A program made the position numbers and the translations under genes. Positions 20,105-28,611 of a DNA stretch of 64,000 bases are shown one piece after another. Positions within the stretch are counted from its first letter, which is position 1. The number at the start of each line of letters is the position of its first letter. The DNA is from Marinobacterium_A aestuariivivens (GTDB lineage: Bacteria > Pseudomonadota > Gammaproteobacteria > Pseudomonadales > Balneatricaceae). The stretch covers positions 4,898,001 to 4,962,000 of the forward strand of contig NZ_JBHSWE010000001.1 in NCBI RefSeq assembly GCF_042661465.1, read 5' to 3'. The notes under the pieces were generated by a model. That model saw only the letters and a program-made list of their open reading frames with translations. It ran no database searches and was not told the origin of the DNA.

Positions 20105-20268
20105 GCCCCGTACCCATCTGCAAAGCCTCTGCGCGTCGCCTATAGTGTGGAAGCAAGGGAGAGTCCGTTCCGCCTGTTTTCCGAACCGCTGATGTCCCCG
20201 GAATTGTCTGCCAGGACAGCGCCGGCCCCGGCCCGCGCCTGTCACGGGATACCAAACAGGAGTGGATC

Positions 20269-21042
20269 ATGAAATTTGAAAGTCAGGGACGCCCACTCAG
20301 CGACGATGGCATGGACCGGATCTGCAGAACGCTCGGCGTGGCCGAGCCCGAGGTCTGGGCAATATTGACGGTCGAGACCCGAGGGTTCGGCTTCCTGCGC
20401 AATCGCCGGCCGCAGATCCTGTTCGAACGCCACATTTTCCATCGCCTCACCGATGGTCAGCACGATGCCGGTAACCGCGACATCAGCAATGCCAGGCCCG
20501 GCGGCTATGTCGGTGGTGCCGCCGAGTACGACCGTCTCAAGAAGGCGATGACGCTCGACCGCGGCGCGGCGCTGCAAAGTGCCTCCTGGGGCATCGGCCA
20601 GGTGATGGGCATGAACTTCCAGGTCGCAGGTTACGACGATGTCGAGGCGATGGTGGACGATATGGTGCGCAACGAGGATGCCCAGTTGCTGGCGATGGCC
20701 AACTTCATCCGCGGCAACCGCCTCGACAGTGCCCTGCAGCGCCACAACTGGGTGTCATTTGCCCGCGGTTACAACGGTCCGGCGTTCAAGGTCAACGAAT
20801 ACGATACCCGGCTCGCCGCGGCCCATGCGAAGTTCAGTACCCTGCTGCCCGATCTTGCGTTGCGCACCGCCCAGGCCGCGCTCAATTATCTGGGCATCAA
20901 CCCGGGGCCGATCGACGGCCTGCGTGGCCGCCGGACCCGTTCGGCCCTGATCGAGTTTCAGAACCGCCGGGACCTGCCGGAAACGGGTGAACTTGACAGC
21001 GATACCGGAAGCCGCCTGATCGCAGAAGCCTTTCCCGACTGA
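20269..21042 (+). CDS. N-acetylmuramidase with peptidoglycan-binding domain
   Basis: The 257-residue protein has an N-terminal muramidase domain (DUF3380 type): AILTVETRGFGF near 31-42 with the presumed catalytic Glu, ILFERHIFHR, and SASWGIGQVMG near 104. A C-terminal PG_binding_1 domain (about 185-257) has AALNYLGINPGPIDG and TRSALIEFQNR. No signal peptide is visible, and the architecture is that of phage endolysins. It may be a domesticated phage gene; no other phage genes are near. Start ATG 20269 follows AGGAGTGG. Confidence 0.88.
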   Translation: MKFESQGRPLSDDGMDRICRTLGVAEPEVWAILTVETRGFGFLRNRRPQILFERHIFHRLTDGQHDAGNRDISNARPGGYVGGAAEYDRLKKAMTLDRGAALQSASWGIGQVMGMNFQVAGYDDVEAMVDDMVRNEDAQLLAMANFIRGNRLDSALQRHNWVSFARGYNGPAFKVNEYDTRLAAAHAKFSTLLPDLALRTAQAALNYLGINPGPIDGLRGRRTRSALIEFQNRRDLPETGELDSDTGSRLIAEAFPD

Positions 21043-21045
21043 TGG

Positions 21046-22002
21046 ATGACGGCCAACGGTGTCGCTGGAGTGCTCTGCGGTCGGAGTCCTGACTGGCTGC
21101 CCGAACACAGTCGAAGCCTGGCTGCGCTGATGGGGGCGGGGTTGTCGCCGCTACAGGCCGTCGAGGTGCTGCGCCGGCAATATCCCGCGCTGTCGCAGCC
21201 GTTGGAGCACGCGATGAGCCGGCTGTCCCGGGGCCGCTCCCTGAGCCAAAGCCTTGGCGAAGGCGGCTTTTTCGGCCGCCATGCTCGTATTCTGCTTGAG
21301 GCGGGGGAGTTTGGCGGGCGCCTTCCCGAGGCGCTGCGGCTGATCGCCGATCGCTCCGAGCAGCACCGTCGCAGGCTGGCCCGGTTCCGAGCCCGGCTCT
21401 GGCTGCCACTGCTACTGTTGCTGATCGCGACCCTGGCCGGGCTGCTCCTGAATACCCGGTTTTATCAGCTGTCCCTGGGCGTCGCGCTGGCGGACGCGGG
21501 GATGTCGCTGGGTTTTGTCTTTCTGCTGACCACCCTGCTGCTGAAACTGCTGAAGCTGGACCGTTCAGGCTGGCTGTACTGGGGGTGGCGACTGGGACTC
21601 GGGCGAACCGGACTTTACCGGGGCTTTTTCGAAGTCGGGTTTTACGGCCTGCTGAGCGGAATGCTCGACGCAGGCTGTGATTATGTCGAGGCGCTGGAGC
21701 ATTGCCGCGATCTGCTCGATGACCGCGTCTACAGGGGCCGGGTACGGATCGCACAGCAGGCGCTGGCGTCTGGCCAGGACCCCTCCACGGCATTGGAGTG
21801 TGCCGGGTTGCCGCTGTCGCCGGCGTTGCGCCAGCTGATACGCAGTGCCGGGGCGGCGGGGCGTCTGCCTCAGGCACTCGGGCATCATCTGCGTCTCGAA
21901 CAGCAACGGCTCGATCTGTACCTCGAAGCCTTTTACGAATGGCTGCCGCGGATCTATTATCTGCTTGTTATCGGTATCGGACTCAGGTATCTGCTGGGCT
22001 GA
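21046..22002 (+). CDS. Orphan GspF/PilC-like membrane protein
   Basis: This 318-residue protein resembles the inner-membrane platform of type II secretion and type IV pili. Two T2SF-like cytoplasmic segments (about 20-110 and 190-290) each hold the family features LLEAGEFGGRLPEAL and LIRSAGAAGRLPQALGHHL, and three hydrophobic segments lie near 118-137, 148-168 and 300-318. It is shorter than GspF/PilC (about 400). No secretin, ATPase or pseudopilin gene lies nearby, so it is an orphan. It follows the muramidase stop by 3 bases and is probably co-transcribed with it. Confidence 0.75.
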   Translation: MTANGVAGVLCGRSPDWLPEHSRSLAALMGAGLSPLQAVEVLRRQYPALSQPLEHAMSRLSRGRSLSQSLGEGGFFGRHARILLEAGEFGGRLPEALRLIADRSEQHRRRLARFRARLWLPLLLLLIATLAGLLLNTRFYQLSLGVALADAGMSLGFVFLLTTLLLKLLKLDRSGWLYWGWRLGLGRTGLYRGFFEVGFYGLLSGMLDAGCDYVEALEHCRDLLDDRVYRGRVRIAQQALASGQDPSTALECAGLPLSPALRQLIRSAGAAGRLPQALGHHLRLEQQRLDLYLEAFYEWLPRIYYLLVIGIGLRYLLG

Positions 22003-22025
22003 GCCGTCTGCAACCGGGTAGTGCC

Positions 22026-22520
22026 ATGAATCTAGTACCCTACGAGCCGGCGCTTGCCCGTGCCGTCACCGATCTCTACCACCGCGCTGTCCATGCGATC
22101 GATCCGAAGCTCTACACGCCTGAGCAGCAGGAGGCCTGGGCGCCGACACCGCCGGACTATGAATTCTGGAGCACGCGCCTCAAGGCCCGGCAGCCGTTGC
22201 TGGCGCTGGACGACGACCGGCTGGCGGGCTTTATCGAGCTGGAAGCGGACGGTCATATCGACTGTTTCTACGTCGATCCCGACTATCAGCATCAGGGCGT
22301 GGGCGCCCGGCTCTACGAACGCATCGAGAAAAAGGCCCGCCGCGACGGCATCGGGCGCCTCTTTGTAGAGGCGTCGCTGCTGGCCAGGCCCTTCTTCGAA
22401 AAGCGAGGCTTTGCGGTGGTCTGTCGCAACGAGGTATGCCGTCAGGGCCAGGTGCTGATCAATTTCACGATGGAGAAGCGATTGAAAAATGAGTCAACAG
22501 AGCAGCGTAGGGTGGAATGA
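22026..22520 (+). CDS. GNAT-family N-acetyltransferase
   Basis: This 164-residue GNAT protein has the acetyl-CoA-binding motif YQHQGVGARLYERIE near 85-99 (Q/RxxGxG/A), preceded by IDCFYVDPDY, and the C-terminal FFEKRGFAVV. Family members acetylate small amines or protein N-termini; this substrate is unknown. The tail (about residues 153-164) runs into a MITE-like repeat, so the natural C-terminus may have been altered by its insertion. Confidence 0.87.
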   Translation: MNLVPYEPALARAVTDLYHRAVHAIDPKLYTPEQQEAWAPTPPDYEFWSTRLKARQPLLALDDDRLAGFIELEADGHIDCFYVDPDYQHQGVGARLYERIEKKARRDGIGRLFVEASLLARPFFEKRGFAVVCRNEVCRQGQVLINFTMEKRLKNESTEQRRVE

Positions 22521-22662
22521 AGGCCGAAGGCATGAATTCCACCGATGCTGCCCGGTTACTCCGTGGTTTTCTCGATTGGCATCATTGCTCCATAGCGCCA
22601 CCCGGAATGCGATTCACCGGTGGAACGCCACCCGGTGGAATTCGCAGGCTCATTCCACCCTA
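22505..22662. mobile_element. MITE-like element, 158 bp with 13-bp inverted ends
   Basis: TAGGGTGGAATGA (22505-22517) and its exact reverse complement TCATTCCACCCTA (22650-22662) bound the element. Further inside, GAATTCCACCG recurs on both arms, so imperfect symmetry extends about 40 bases. The element supplies the last codons of the GNAT gene and the TAG stop of the DUF3047 gene on the other strand (22660-22662). Confidence 0.75.
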
Positions 22663-23313
22663 GGGGCAGTCCCCGTCGTCGCTCTCGAATCGGATATCCC
22701 CGTACCAGGCGCTGGCCTCGAGGCCGGTATTGTCGGTGTCGGTCATCAGCGCGACCGCGTCAACCGGGCCGGGCTCCGCTGCGAACAGGCGGCGGTAATC
22801 GGCCCTTACGTCGCGGCATTCATGGACCCACTGGCCGACGTCGGCACTGCCGCCGCGCACCGCAATCATGCGCGCATTGGCGGCGAAGGCGTTGGGCCAT
22901 TCGCTGCCGGCGGGCTGGCGACTCGACCAGACATAGTTGATCGCCCGGGTGCGCCAGAATGCCAGACCGCCGGAAAACACCACATAAATGCGCGCGGGGT
23001 AGTCGTCGCCGGCTTTGCTGCGCTCGTCCGGCGTGTCGATCAGGTTTGCGACCTTCCAGGACCAGGCCAGCAACGGTGTTCTGTCCAGGTCGATCTCGAT
23101 CTCGCGATACAGCCCAGAGGCGGCGCTGCGGCTGCTGGCATGCAGTACCAGCTGGCCGGCGTCGCGTCGCAGCTCGTAACGGCTGTGGCCGACGAAAGAC
23201 TTGCTGTGCCAGCCCTCGAGGTCGGCGGCGGAAAAACGCCCCACCTCGACCGTCTCGGCACCGGTGTGGAGCGCCAGAAGAAGCAGTGGCAGTGGCAGTA
23301 GCCGTGTTTTCAA
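22660..23313 (-). CDS. DUF3047 exported protein
   Basis: The 217-residue product has a signal peptide (1-19, LLPLPLLLLALHTGAE) and matches the DUF3047 family: VGRFSAADLEGWHSKSF at the start, LAWSWKV near 84, ARIYVVFSGG near 108 and YGDIRFES at the end. The fold is probably a beta-sandwich; function is not known. The start is TTG, complement 23311-23313, overlapping the upstream lipoprotein stop as TTGA, so the two are coupled. Confidence 0.82.
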   Translation of the reverse strand: MKTRLLPLPLLLLALHTGAETVEVGRFSAADLEGWHSKSFVGHSRYELRRDAGQLVLHASSRSAASGLYREIEIDLDRTPLLAWSWKVANLIDTPDERSKAGDDYPARIYVVFSGGLAFWRTRAINYVWSSRQPAGSEWPNAFAANARMIAVRGGSADVGQWVHECRDVRADYRRLFAAEPGPVDAVALMTDTDNTGLEASAWYGDIRFESDDGDCP

Positions 23314-23686
23314 TGGCCGGTTTCCTCAAACAGCGTCTCGATCAGACAGGGATCATTGAAGTGGCGTCTTCCGACAAAGGCGACCGCATGGCGCCGAACT
23401 GTTCAGGCGCCATCGGCTCCTGGCTGAAGGAAGCCAGCAGCCGGCTGGTCCTGAGGAAGGGAAAGCCCGGGACACGCGGAAACCCCTGGTCTTCGACACC
23501 GGCCTGCCGGATCTGCCGGTCGGCCGCCTCGAACCGCACCAGGCATCCGGTGAGCGGGCCGGGCGGAAAGACCGGGGGCTGTGTCGCGCAACCGGCCAGC
23601 AATGCCGCCAGAAGGGCCAGGCCTGCGCCGATGCGCGCAAGGCAGCCGCTGCTTGCGGTTGGCGTCAAAGTATCCGGAAGCATCAT
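23310..23686 (-). CDS. Small lipoprotein, unknown (frameshift near 23395)
   Basis: The product begins with a lipoprotein signal peptide ending LLAGCAT (lipobox Cys near 33), then GPLTGCLVRFEAADRQIR and FPRVPGFPFLRTSRLLASF. In the given frame it stops at 23342. One extra base around 23395 puts the rest in frame as FVGRRHFNDPCLIETLFEETG, ending at TGA complement 23310-23312, which overlaps the TTG start of the DUF3047 gene. The TTGA joint is the reason to accept the frameshift. It would be about 125 residues. Function unknown. Confidence 0.6.
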
Positions 23687-23845
23687 AAGCGTCTGAAACC
23701 GAATGACTATTCAACTTAAGTGTAGACCTGCGGCCGGGCTGACCGGCATCGGCACAGAAGCAGGAAACGGGCTGGCGCGATTCGGGCCGGAGGACTATGG
23801 TTTTCTGCAGGCCGGCCCGAAGGGCCTTACATTGGAGGAGTTGCC

Positions 23846-24442
23846 ATGAAGCTGTATTCCGCCCCCGGTACCAGTTCCGCCGCGGTTCATATCTGTCTGG
23901 TCGAGGAGGATATTCCATTCGACCTGGTCAAGGTCGACCTGCGGGGTGACCGGCGTCTGTCCGACGGCCGCCATCTCGTTGATCTCAACCCCAAGGGCTA
24001 TGTACCGGTGCTGGAGCTTGACAACGGCCAGGTGCTGACCGAAACGGCCGCCATTCTGCAGTTCGTCGCCGACTTCAAGCCGTCGTCGGGACTCGCGCCT
24101 GCCAACGGTACCTTCGACCGGGTTCGGCTGCAGGAGGCGCTGAGTTTCATCGGCTGCGAAGTGCACAAGACCCTGGGTGCCTTCTTCGATCCGAGGCTTG
24201 GGGAGGACGCGCGCGGGCTGCTGCTGGAGAAGTTCGCCCACTGCGCGTCCATCCTCGACCGGCAGCTGTCGGAATCCGATTATCTGGTTGCCAATCGTTT
24301 CAGCGTCGCGGACGCCTATCTGTTCGTGGTGCTGGGCTGGTGTCCGATGCTCGAGATCAACATCAATCGCTATCTCAATCTCGTGGCGTTCATGGAGCGT
24401 GTCGGCGACCGGCCTTCGATCAACAAGGTGCGTCACGCCTGA
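23846..24442 (+). CDS. Glutathione S-transferase family protein
   Basis: This 198-residue GST has an N-terminal thioredoxin-like domain (MKLYSAPGTSSAAVHICL; NPKGYVPVLELDNG with the cis-Pro; LTETAAILQFVAD with the gamma-glutamyl-binding Glu) and a helical C-terminal domain (SVADAYLFVVLGW). It is of the bacterial beta-class type. The beta-class catalytic Cys position (APGTCS in typical members) is Ser here, which may weaken thiol chemistry. ATG 23846 follows GGAGGAG. Detoxification of electrophiles is the family role; the substrate is not known. Confidence 0.88.
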   Translation: MKLYSAPGTSSAAVHICLVEEDIPFDLVKVDLRGDRRLSDGRHLVDLNPKGYVPVLELDNGQVLTETAAILQFVADFKPSSGLAPANGTFDRVRLQEALSFIGCEVHKTLGAFFDPRLGEDARGLLLEKFAHCASILDRQLSESDYLVANRFSVADAYLFVVLGWCPMLEININRYLNLVAFMERVGDRPSINKVRHA

Positions 24443-24509
24443 TCGCATTGTAAGGGGTATCGAGGCGGTCAGGGAGGCCGCCTTTTTGCAGACGGGGAGT
24501 ATCAACACT

Positions 24510-24902
24510 GTGGCCAGACAGGTTTACATCAATCTGCCGGTAAAACAGCTCGAACGTTCGATCGATTTTTTCACCCGTATCGGGTTCTCGTTGAATCCGC
24601 AGTTTTCCGACGACACCGCGGCCTGCATCATCATCGATCAGAATCTATTCGTGATGTTGCTGACCGAGGCGAAATTCGCCGGCTTTACACCCAATCCGGT
24701 GTGCGATGCACGCCAAAGTACCGAAGTGCTGGTCTGTCTTGGCTGTGACAGTCGAGCCGAGGTCGATGCCATGGTGCAGAAAGCGCTTGCCGCCGGGGGC
24801 AATACCTACAAGGAACCGGAGGATCATGGTTTCATGTACGGTCACGGCTTCCAGGACCCTGACGGTCATATCTGGGAGCTGATCCACATGGACGTCGGCT
24901 GA
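24510..24902 (+). CDS. VOC (glyoxalase/bleomycin-resistance) fold protein
   Basis: A 130-residue protein starting VYINLPVKQLERSIDFFTRIG, with the paired beta-alpha-beta-beta-beta units of the VOC superfamily and the C-terminal metal-site motif DPDGHIWELIHMD. Members include glyoxalase I and ring-cleaving dioxygenases, but this short cytosolic type is usually unassigned. The start is GTG 24510 behind GGGGAG; the open frame extends further but overlaps the GST gene. It is probably co-transcribed with the GST, suggesting a shared detoxification role. Confidence 0.83.
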   Translation: MARQVYINLPVKQLERSIDFFTRIGFSLNPQFSDDTAACIIIDQNLFVMLLTEAKFAGFTPNPVCDARQSTEVLVCLGCDSRAEVDAMVQKALAAGGNTYKEPEDHGFMYGHGFQDPDGHIWELIHMDVG

Positions 24903-24923
24903 GCCAGGGGCCGGCGAACGTCG

Positions 24924-25901
24924 TCAGGGATCCAGCGGCTGGCTCGCCTTCTGAACCAGGCGATACTGCACCCGTATCAGCGCCAGCTGGCGGTAGAAGT
25001 TCAGCAGATCCCGGCTTGGCCCGGTTAGGCGTTCATAGCCGGATATGAAGGCGACCAGGGTTCCCACCTCCGCCTGGCCCTCGATCACCAGCCAGCCGCC
25101 GACGACCAGCACGCTCAGTGGCCCGAGATGGTTGGTCAGGTTATTGAGTTGCTTCACCGCGTGTTTGATCAGCGTGAAACGCAGTCGAAGCCGGTAAATG
25201 CGTTCGATCAGGCCGTCCGTTTCGGTTTCGTCTGTCCTGAGCAGGGCTTGTCCGAGGTCCCTGATCGCGCCGATCTTGCGCTCCGACAGCCGGTTCAGTA
25301 GAGGCTGGGTGAAGCCGACGAGCAGCAGTGACGGAATCAGAAAAGCCAGCGCGCCCAGGGCGATCAGGGGATCGACCAGGAGCATGTAGCCGGCCACGCT
25401 GATCAGGGTGCCAAGCTGCAATAACGGATTGGCAATGCTGTCGGCGACAAATCCGCCGATCTTTTCGGCTTCCGATGCCGCGATGGACTGGCGGGTGCCA
25501 TCCACTGAAGCGGTATCAAGCGCTTCGGGATGGGCGACCCGGTGACGCAGTTGCCGGGTCACGCCTTCGGCGACGCGATCCATATAGGCATTGCGCAGAA
25601 ACTTGAGTCCCGCCCGCAGCAGCGTCAGCAGCAGGTAAAGGGCGCCAAGCTGCACCAGCAGCTCGGGATCGCGCCCGACGATGGCATCGTCGATCAGCCG
25701 CCGCTGAAGCTCCAGTGGCGCCACGGTCAGCGGAAAGACACCGAGCGTCAACAGGCTGAGTCCCAACTGATGCCGGTGGCTGATTCGCCAGATGTAGCGG
25801 TAGAGGGACCGGGGCATCTGCGGCAATGGATGCCTGTGCACCGCCGGCAACAGGCGCCAGACCGAGTCGCTAAAGGGTTGTTTCCGGGCCACGGCAGGCA
25901 C
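24924..25901 (-). CDS. Stand-alone ABC exporter transmembrane domain without ATPase
   Basis: The 325-residue protein has the six-helix type I exporter domain (ABC_membrane): helices near 45-65, 83-100, 155-175, 180-200 and 265-290, and the coupling region LNNLTNHLGPLSVLVVGG. It stops at about the point where the nucleotide-binding domain would begin (YRLVQKASQPLDP). No Walker A, signature or Walker B follows; the adjacent downstream DNA is the oppositely oriented VOC gene, so the absence is not a frameshift. Its ATPase partner, if any, lies elsewhere. Start GTG 25901; MPRSLYRY further in is an alternative. Confidence 0.8.
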   Translation of the reverse strand: MPAVARKQPFSDSVWRLLPAVHRHPLPQMPRSLYRYIWRISHRHQLGLSLLTLGVFPLTVAPLELQRRLIDDAIVGRDPELLVQLGALYLLLTLLRAGLKFLRNAYMDRVAEGVTRQLRHRVAHPEALDTASVDGTRQSIAASEAEKIGGFVADSIANPLLQLGTLISVAGYMLLVDPLIALGALAFLIPSLLLVGFTQPLLNRLSERKIGAIRDLGQALLRTDETETDGLIERIYRLRLRFTLIKHAVKQLNNLTNHLGPLSVLVVGGWLVIEGQAEVGTLVAFISGYERLTGPSRDLLNFYRQLALIRVQYRLVQKASQPLDP

Positions 25902-26046
25902 TGCTCCCTGTATCAGAATGCTCTGAAGAGCTTAGCAACCGAACGCTATCCCGGCGCCCTGATCAGCCGGCTCGGAAGCTATACTGGTGGTCAGATTCGT
26001 CCAGAGCGATGGGCCTTCAACTTACTGATAGCGGAGGGACGTTGAG

Positions 26047-27340
26047 GTGGCACATGCGGATGTTTTTCAGGACGCACTCGAACGTATCAGGGAATTGAGC
26101 GACGATGCGGAGATCGACGCCGACGTGCTCGAATCGCTGCTGCATCCGGCAATCATGCTGGAAACCACACTGCCGGTGCGCATGGATGACGGGGCCACCC
26201 GGTATTTCCAGGGTTTTCGCTGCCAGTACAACGACGTCCTCGGGCCGACCAAGGGCGGTATCCGATTCCATCCCGGCGTCCATCGCGAGGAGGTTCAGGC
26301 ACTGGCGCTCTGGATGACCATCAAGTGCGCGCTGCTCGGTCTGCCATTCGGCGGTGCCAAGGGGGCGTGGTGGTGAATCCCAAGAAGCTGTCGCCGATGG
26401 AGCTGGAACGGCTGTCCCGTGCCTACATGCGCTCGGTGGTCGACTTCGTGGGCCCCGATACCGATATTCCGGCGCCTGATGCCTACACCAATGCGATGGT
26501 GATGGGCTGGATGGTGGACGAATTCGAGACGATCCGGCGGATGCGGGCACCGGCGGCCATTACCGGCAAGCCGATTGCGCTCGGTGGCAGCCAGGGACGG
26601 GAAGAAGCGACCGGACGGGGGCCTGGCTCTGCATCCGCGCGCTGGCCGAGCGGCAGCAGTGGCGGCCGGAGCGGATGCGCGTGGCCATCCAGGGGTTCGG
26701 CAACGGCGGTTACCACGCGGGCCGGCTGCTGCAACAGGACGGCTACCGTATCGTTGCGGTCAGCGATTCCAAGGGCGCCATCTATTCCGACGAGGGTTTC
26801 GACATCGAGCGCCTGTGGCAGGTCAAACAGCAGAGCCGAAAGGTCAGTGCGGTGTACTGCGAAGGATCTGTGTGCGAGACGAAAGATCACGAGGAGATCA
26901 GCAATGCCGAACTGCTGGCGCTCGACGTGGACCTGCTGATACCCGCTGCCCTCGAAGGCGTGATCGACTGCGGCAACGTCGAACGTATCCGTGCCGGCAC
27001 CATCGTCGAGATCGCCAACGGGCCTGTGCGTTCAGATGCCGAAGCGGCGCTTGCAAAGCGGAATATCCGGGTGGTGCCCGACGTGCTGGCCAACGCCGGT
27101 GGCGTGACCGTCAGCTATTTCGAGTGGGTGCAGAACCGCTCGGGCTACCCCTGGTCCCTGGAACGGGTACGGGAGGAACTCAAGCGTTATATGACCCTTG
27201 CCTTCGACGAAACGTTCCGTATCGCAGAGGAGCAGGGCCGCACACTGCGCAATGCCGCCTACCTGCTGGCACTGCAGCGCATCGCAGACGCGATGCGGGC
27301 CCATGGCACCCAGGAATATTTCCAGAACGGCAAGGATTAG
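26047..27340 (+). CDS. Glu/Leu/Phe/Val-type amino-acid dehydrogenase (two frameshifts)
   Basis: This is an NAD(P)-dependent oxidative deaminase, about 431 residues after repair. Features: LGPTKGGIRFHPG near 60-72, catalytic Lys region WMTIKCALLGLPFGGAKGG near 90-108, PAPDAYTN near 145, and Rossmann motif IQGFGNGGYHAG near 215. Frame breaks at GGGGG 26361-26365 and GGGGG 26617-26621; one extra G at each restores KGGVVVNPKK and TGRGAWLCIRAL. The length and motifs favour a glutamate dehydrogenase of the small hexameric class. Start GTG 26047 with weak GAGG. It is close to the hut cluster, whose product is glutamate. Confidence 0.87.
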
Positions 27341-28545
27341 TCGATCGCAAAGGTTGCCAGCCAACCGCCCGGCGATTGCAGGTCGAGCCGACCGGGCTCC
27401 CGCGAGGCGCGGCCGGACAGCAGGTAGCGCCGGTCACGCCAGCTCCAGACCCGCAGGTCGCACCAGAGGCGGTGACCCTCGTCGTCCTCCAGGACCTCTT
27501 TGTCGACCCGCTGCTGGGCCACGTAAAGCTCGCCCCTGGCCAGTAAACGGCGCAGCCGGCTGCGCCCGACCTGCCGGCTGTCGAGTACGCCGAGGCCGGC
27601 ATGACGCTGGGCCGGCTTGAACACCAGCTCATGCTTGCGTGCCGCCAGCACCTCGACGTTAGCCTCGGTCAGGCACCAGGTTGCGGGGACATGGGCGTCG
27701 AACAGGGCTCTTTCATCGCCGAGTATGCCGAGTTCGTTATCCCGCTCCGGGCGCGATAGCCAGGCAAACAGTCGTTTGTCGCTACGGGTCGCATAGCTGA
27801 ACGGATTCGGGGCAACATAGACCCGTCCCGCTTTGCGGGCCTGTTTCAGCGCATCGAAAGCCGAAGATTGCCAGAGAAAATCGGTCGAACGGTTGACCAC
27901 GAAGTCGACCGCAGTGCCGTTGGCCTTTAGGGCGCTTCCTGTCCAGACCAGCGCTTGCGGGGTGGCGATCACCGTTCTCCATCCATCTTTCGCGACCAGT
28001 TCGGCCAGCCGGCGATGCTCGTCGCGGAACTTGCCGGTCTTGAGCGAATCGGCGTCATCGAGAATCAGCAGGCCGTTACCGGGCGGCCGGGTAAGGAGGG
28101 CCCTGGCTTCCTCGTGGATCATCGCCAGTATTCGCTGGCCAAGATGGCGCTCTGTTTCGGGCGCCTGGATGCCGGGCGCGTCTGCCAGCATCAGTCGATG
28201 GCGCAGACGGTTGATCCGGGATGCGAACAGGAAACCGGAGCCGTTGTCGTTGAATTCGATCAACTGCCAGTCATGGGGTCTGCCCGGCGGCAGGTGAAAA
28301 TCCCAGGCGCTGAAGAAGCAGTATTCGTCCCCGGGCGTGGGGGACGCGTCCGGCGACAGGGCCAGGGCCTCGCGTACCCAGGCGGGACGGGACGTGACGC
28401 GGTCGAAGAGGGTGATGAAACGGTCGATTTCATCCAGCACGGCAGCCGGAATGAACTGCTGTGCCGACGCGACCGAAATTTCCTGTGGCAGACCGTCGGC
28501 ACCGCTGTAGAGCGCCTGTTCGAAACTTTTGGCCGAGACCGACAT
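27337..28545 (-). CDS. ATP-grasp-like protein, unknown function
   Basis: A 402-residue soluble protein. The C-terminal half holds ATP-grasp-like features: ATWCLTEANVEVLAARKHELVFKPAQRHAGLGV near 275-307 (candidate nucleotide-binding Lys and Gly-rich loop), LYVAQQRVDKEV (linker and acidic Glu), and a final beta region RVWSWRDRRYLLSGRAS. An N-terminal LIEFNDNGSG near 95 may bind substrate. It resembles uncharacterised circularly arranged ATP-grasp proteins, so a peptide or amide ligase is plausible but unproven. It is convergent with the dehydrogenase before it, overlapping it by 4 bases. Confidence 0.6.
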   Translation of the reverse strand: MSVSAKSFEQALYSGADGLPQEISVASAQQFIPAAVLDEIDRFITLFDRVTSRPAWVREALALSPDASPTPGDEYCFFSAWDFHLPPGRPHDWQLIEFNDNGSGFLFASRINRLRHRLMLADAPGIQAPETERHLGQRILAMIHEEARALLTRPPGNGLLILDDADSLKTGKFRDEHRRLAELVAKDGWRTVIATPQALVWTGSALKANGTAVDFVVNRSTDFLWQSSAFDALKQARKAGRVYVAPNPFSYATRSDKRLFAWLSRPERDNELGILGDERALFDAHVPATWCLTEANVEVLAARKHELVFKPAQRHAGLGVLDSRQVGRSRLRRLLARGELYVAQQRVDKEVLEDDEGHRLWCDLRVWSWRDRRYLLSGRASREPGRLDLQSPGGWLATFAID

Positions 28546-28611
28546 AGCGCCGGTTCCTCCGGATCATGACGACAGTCTCAGTGTAGCAAGGTGCTGATCC
28601 TGAACCGCGGC

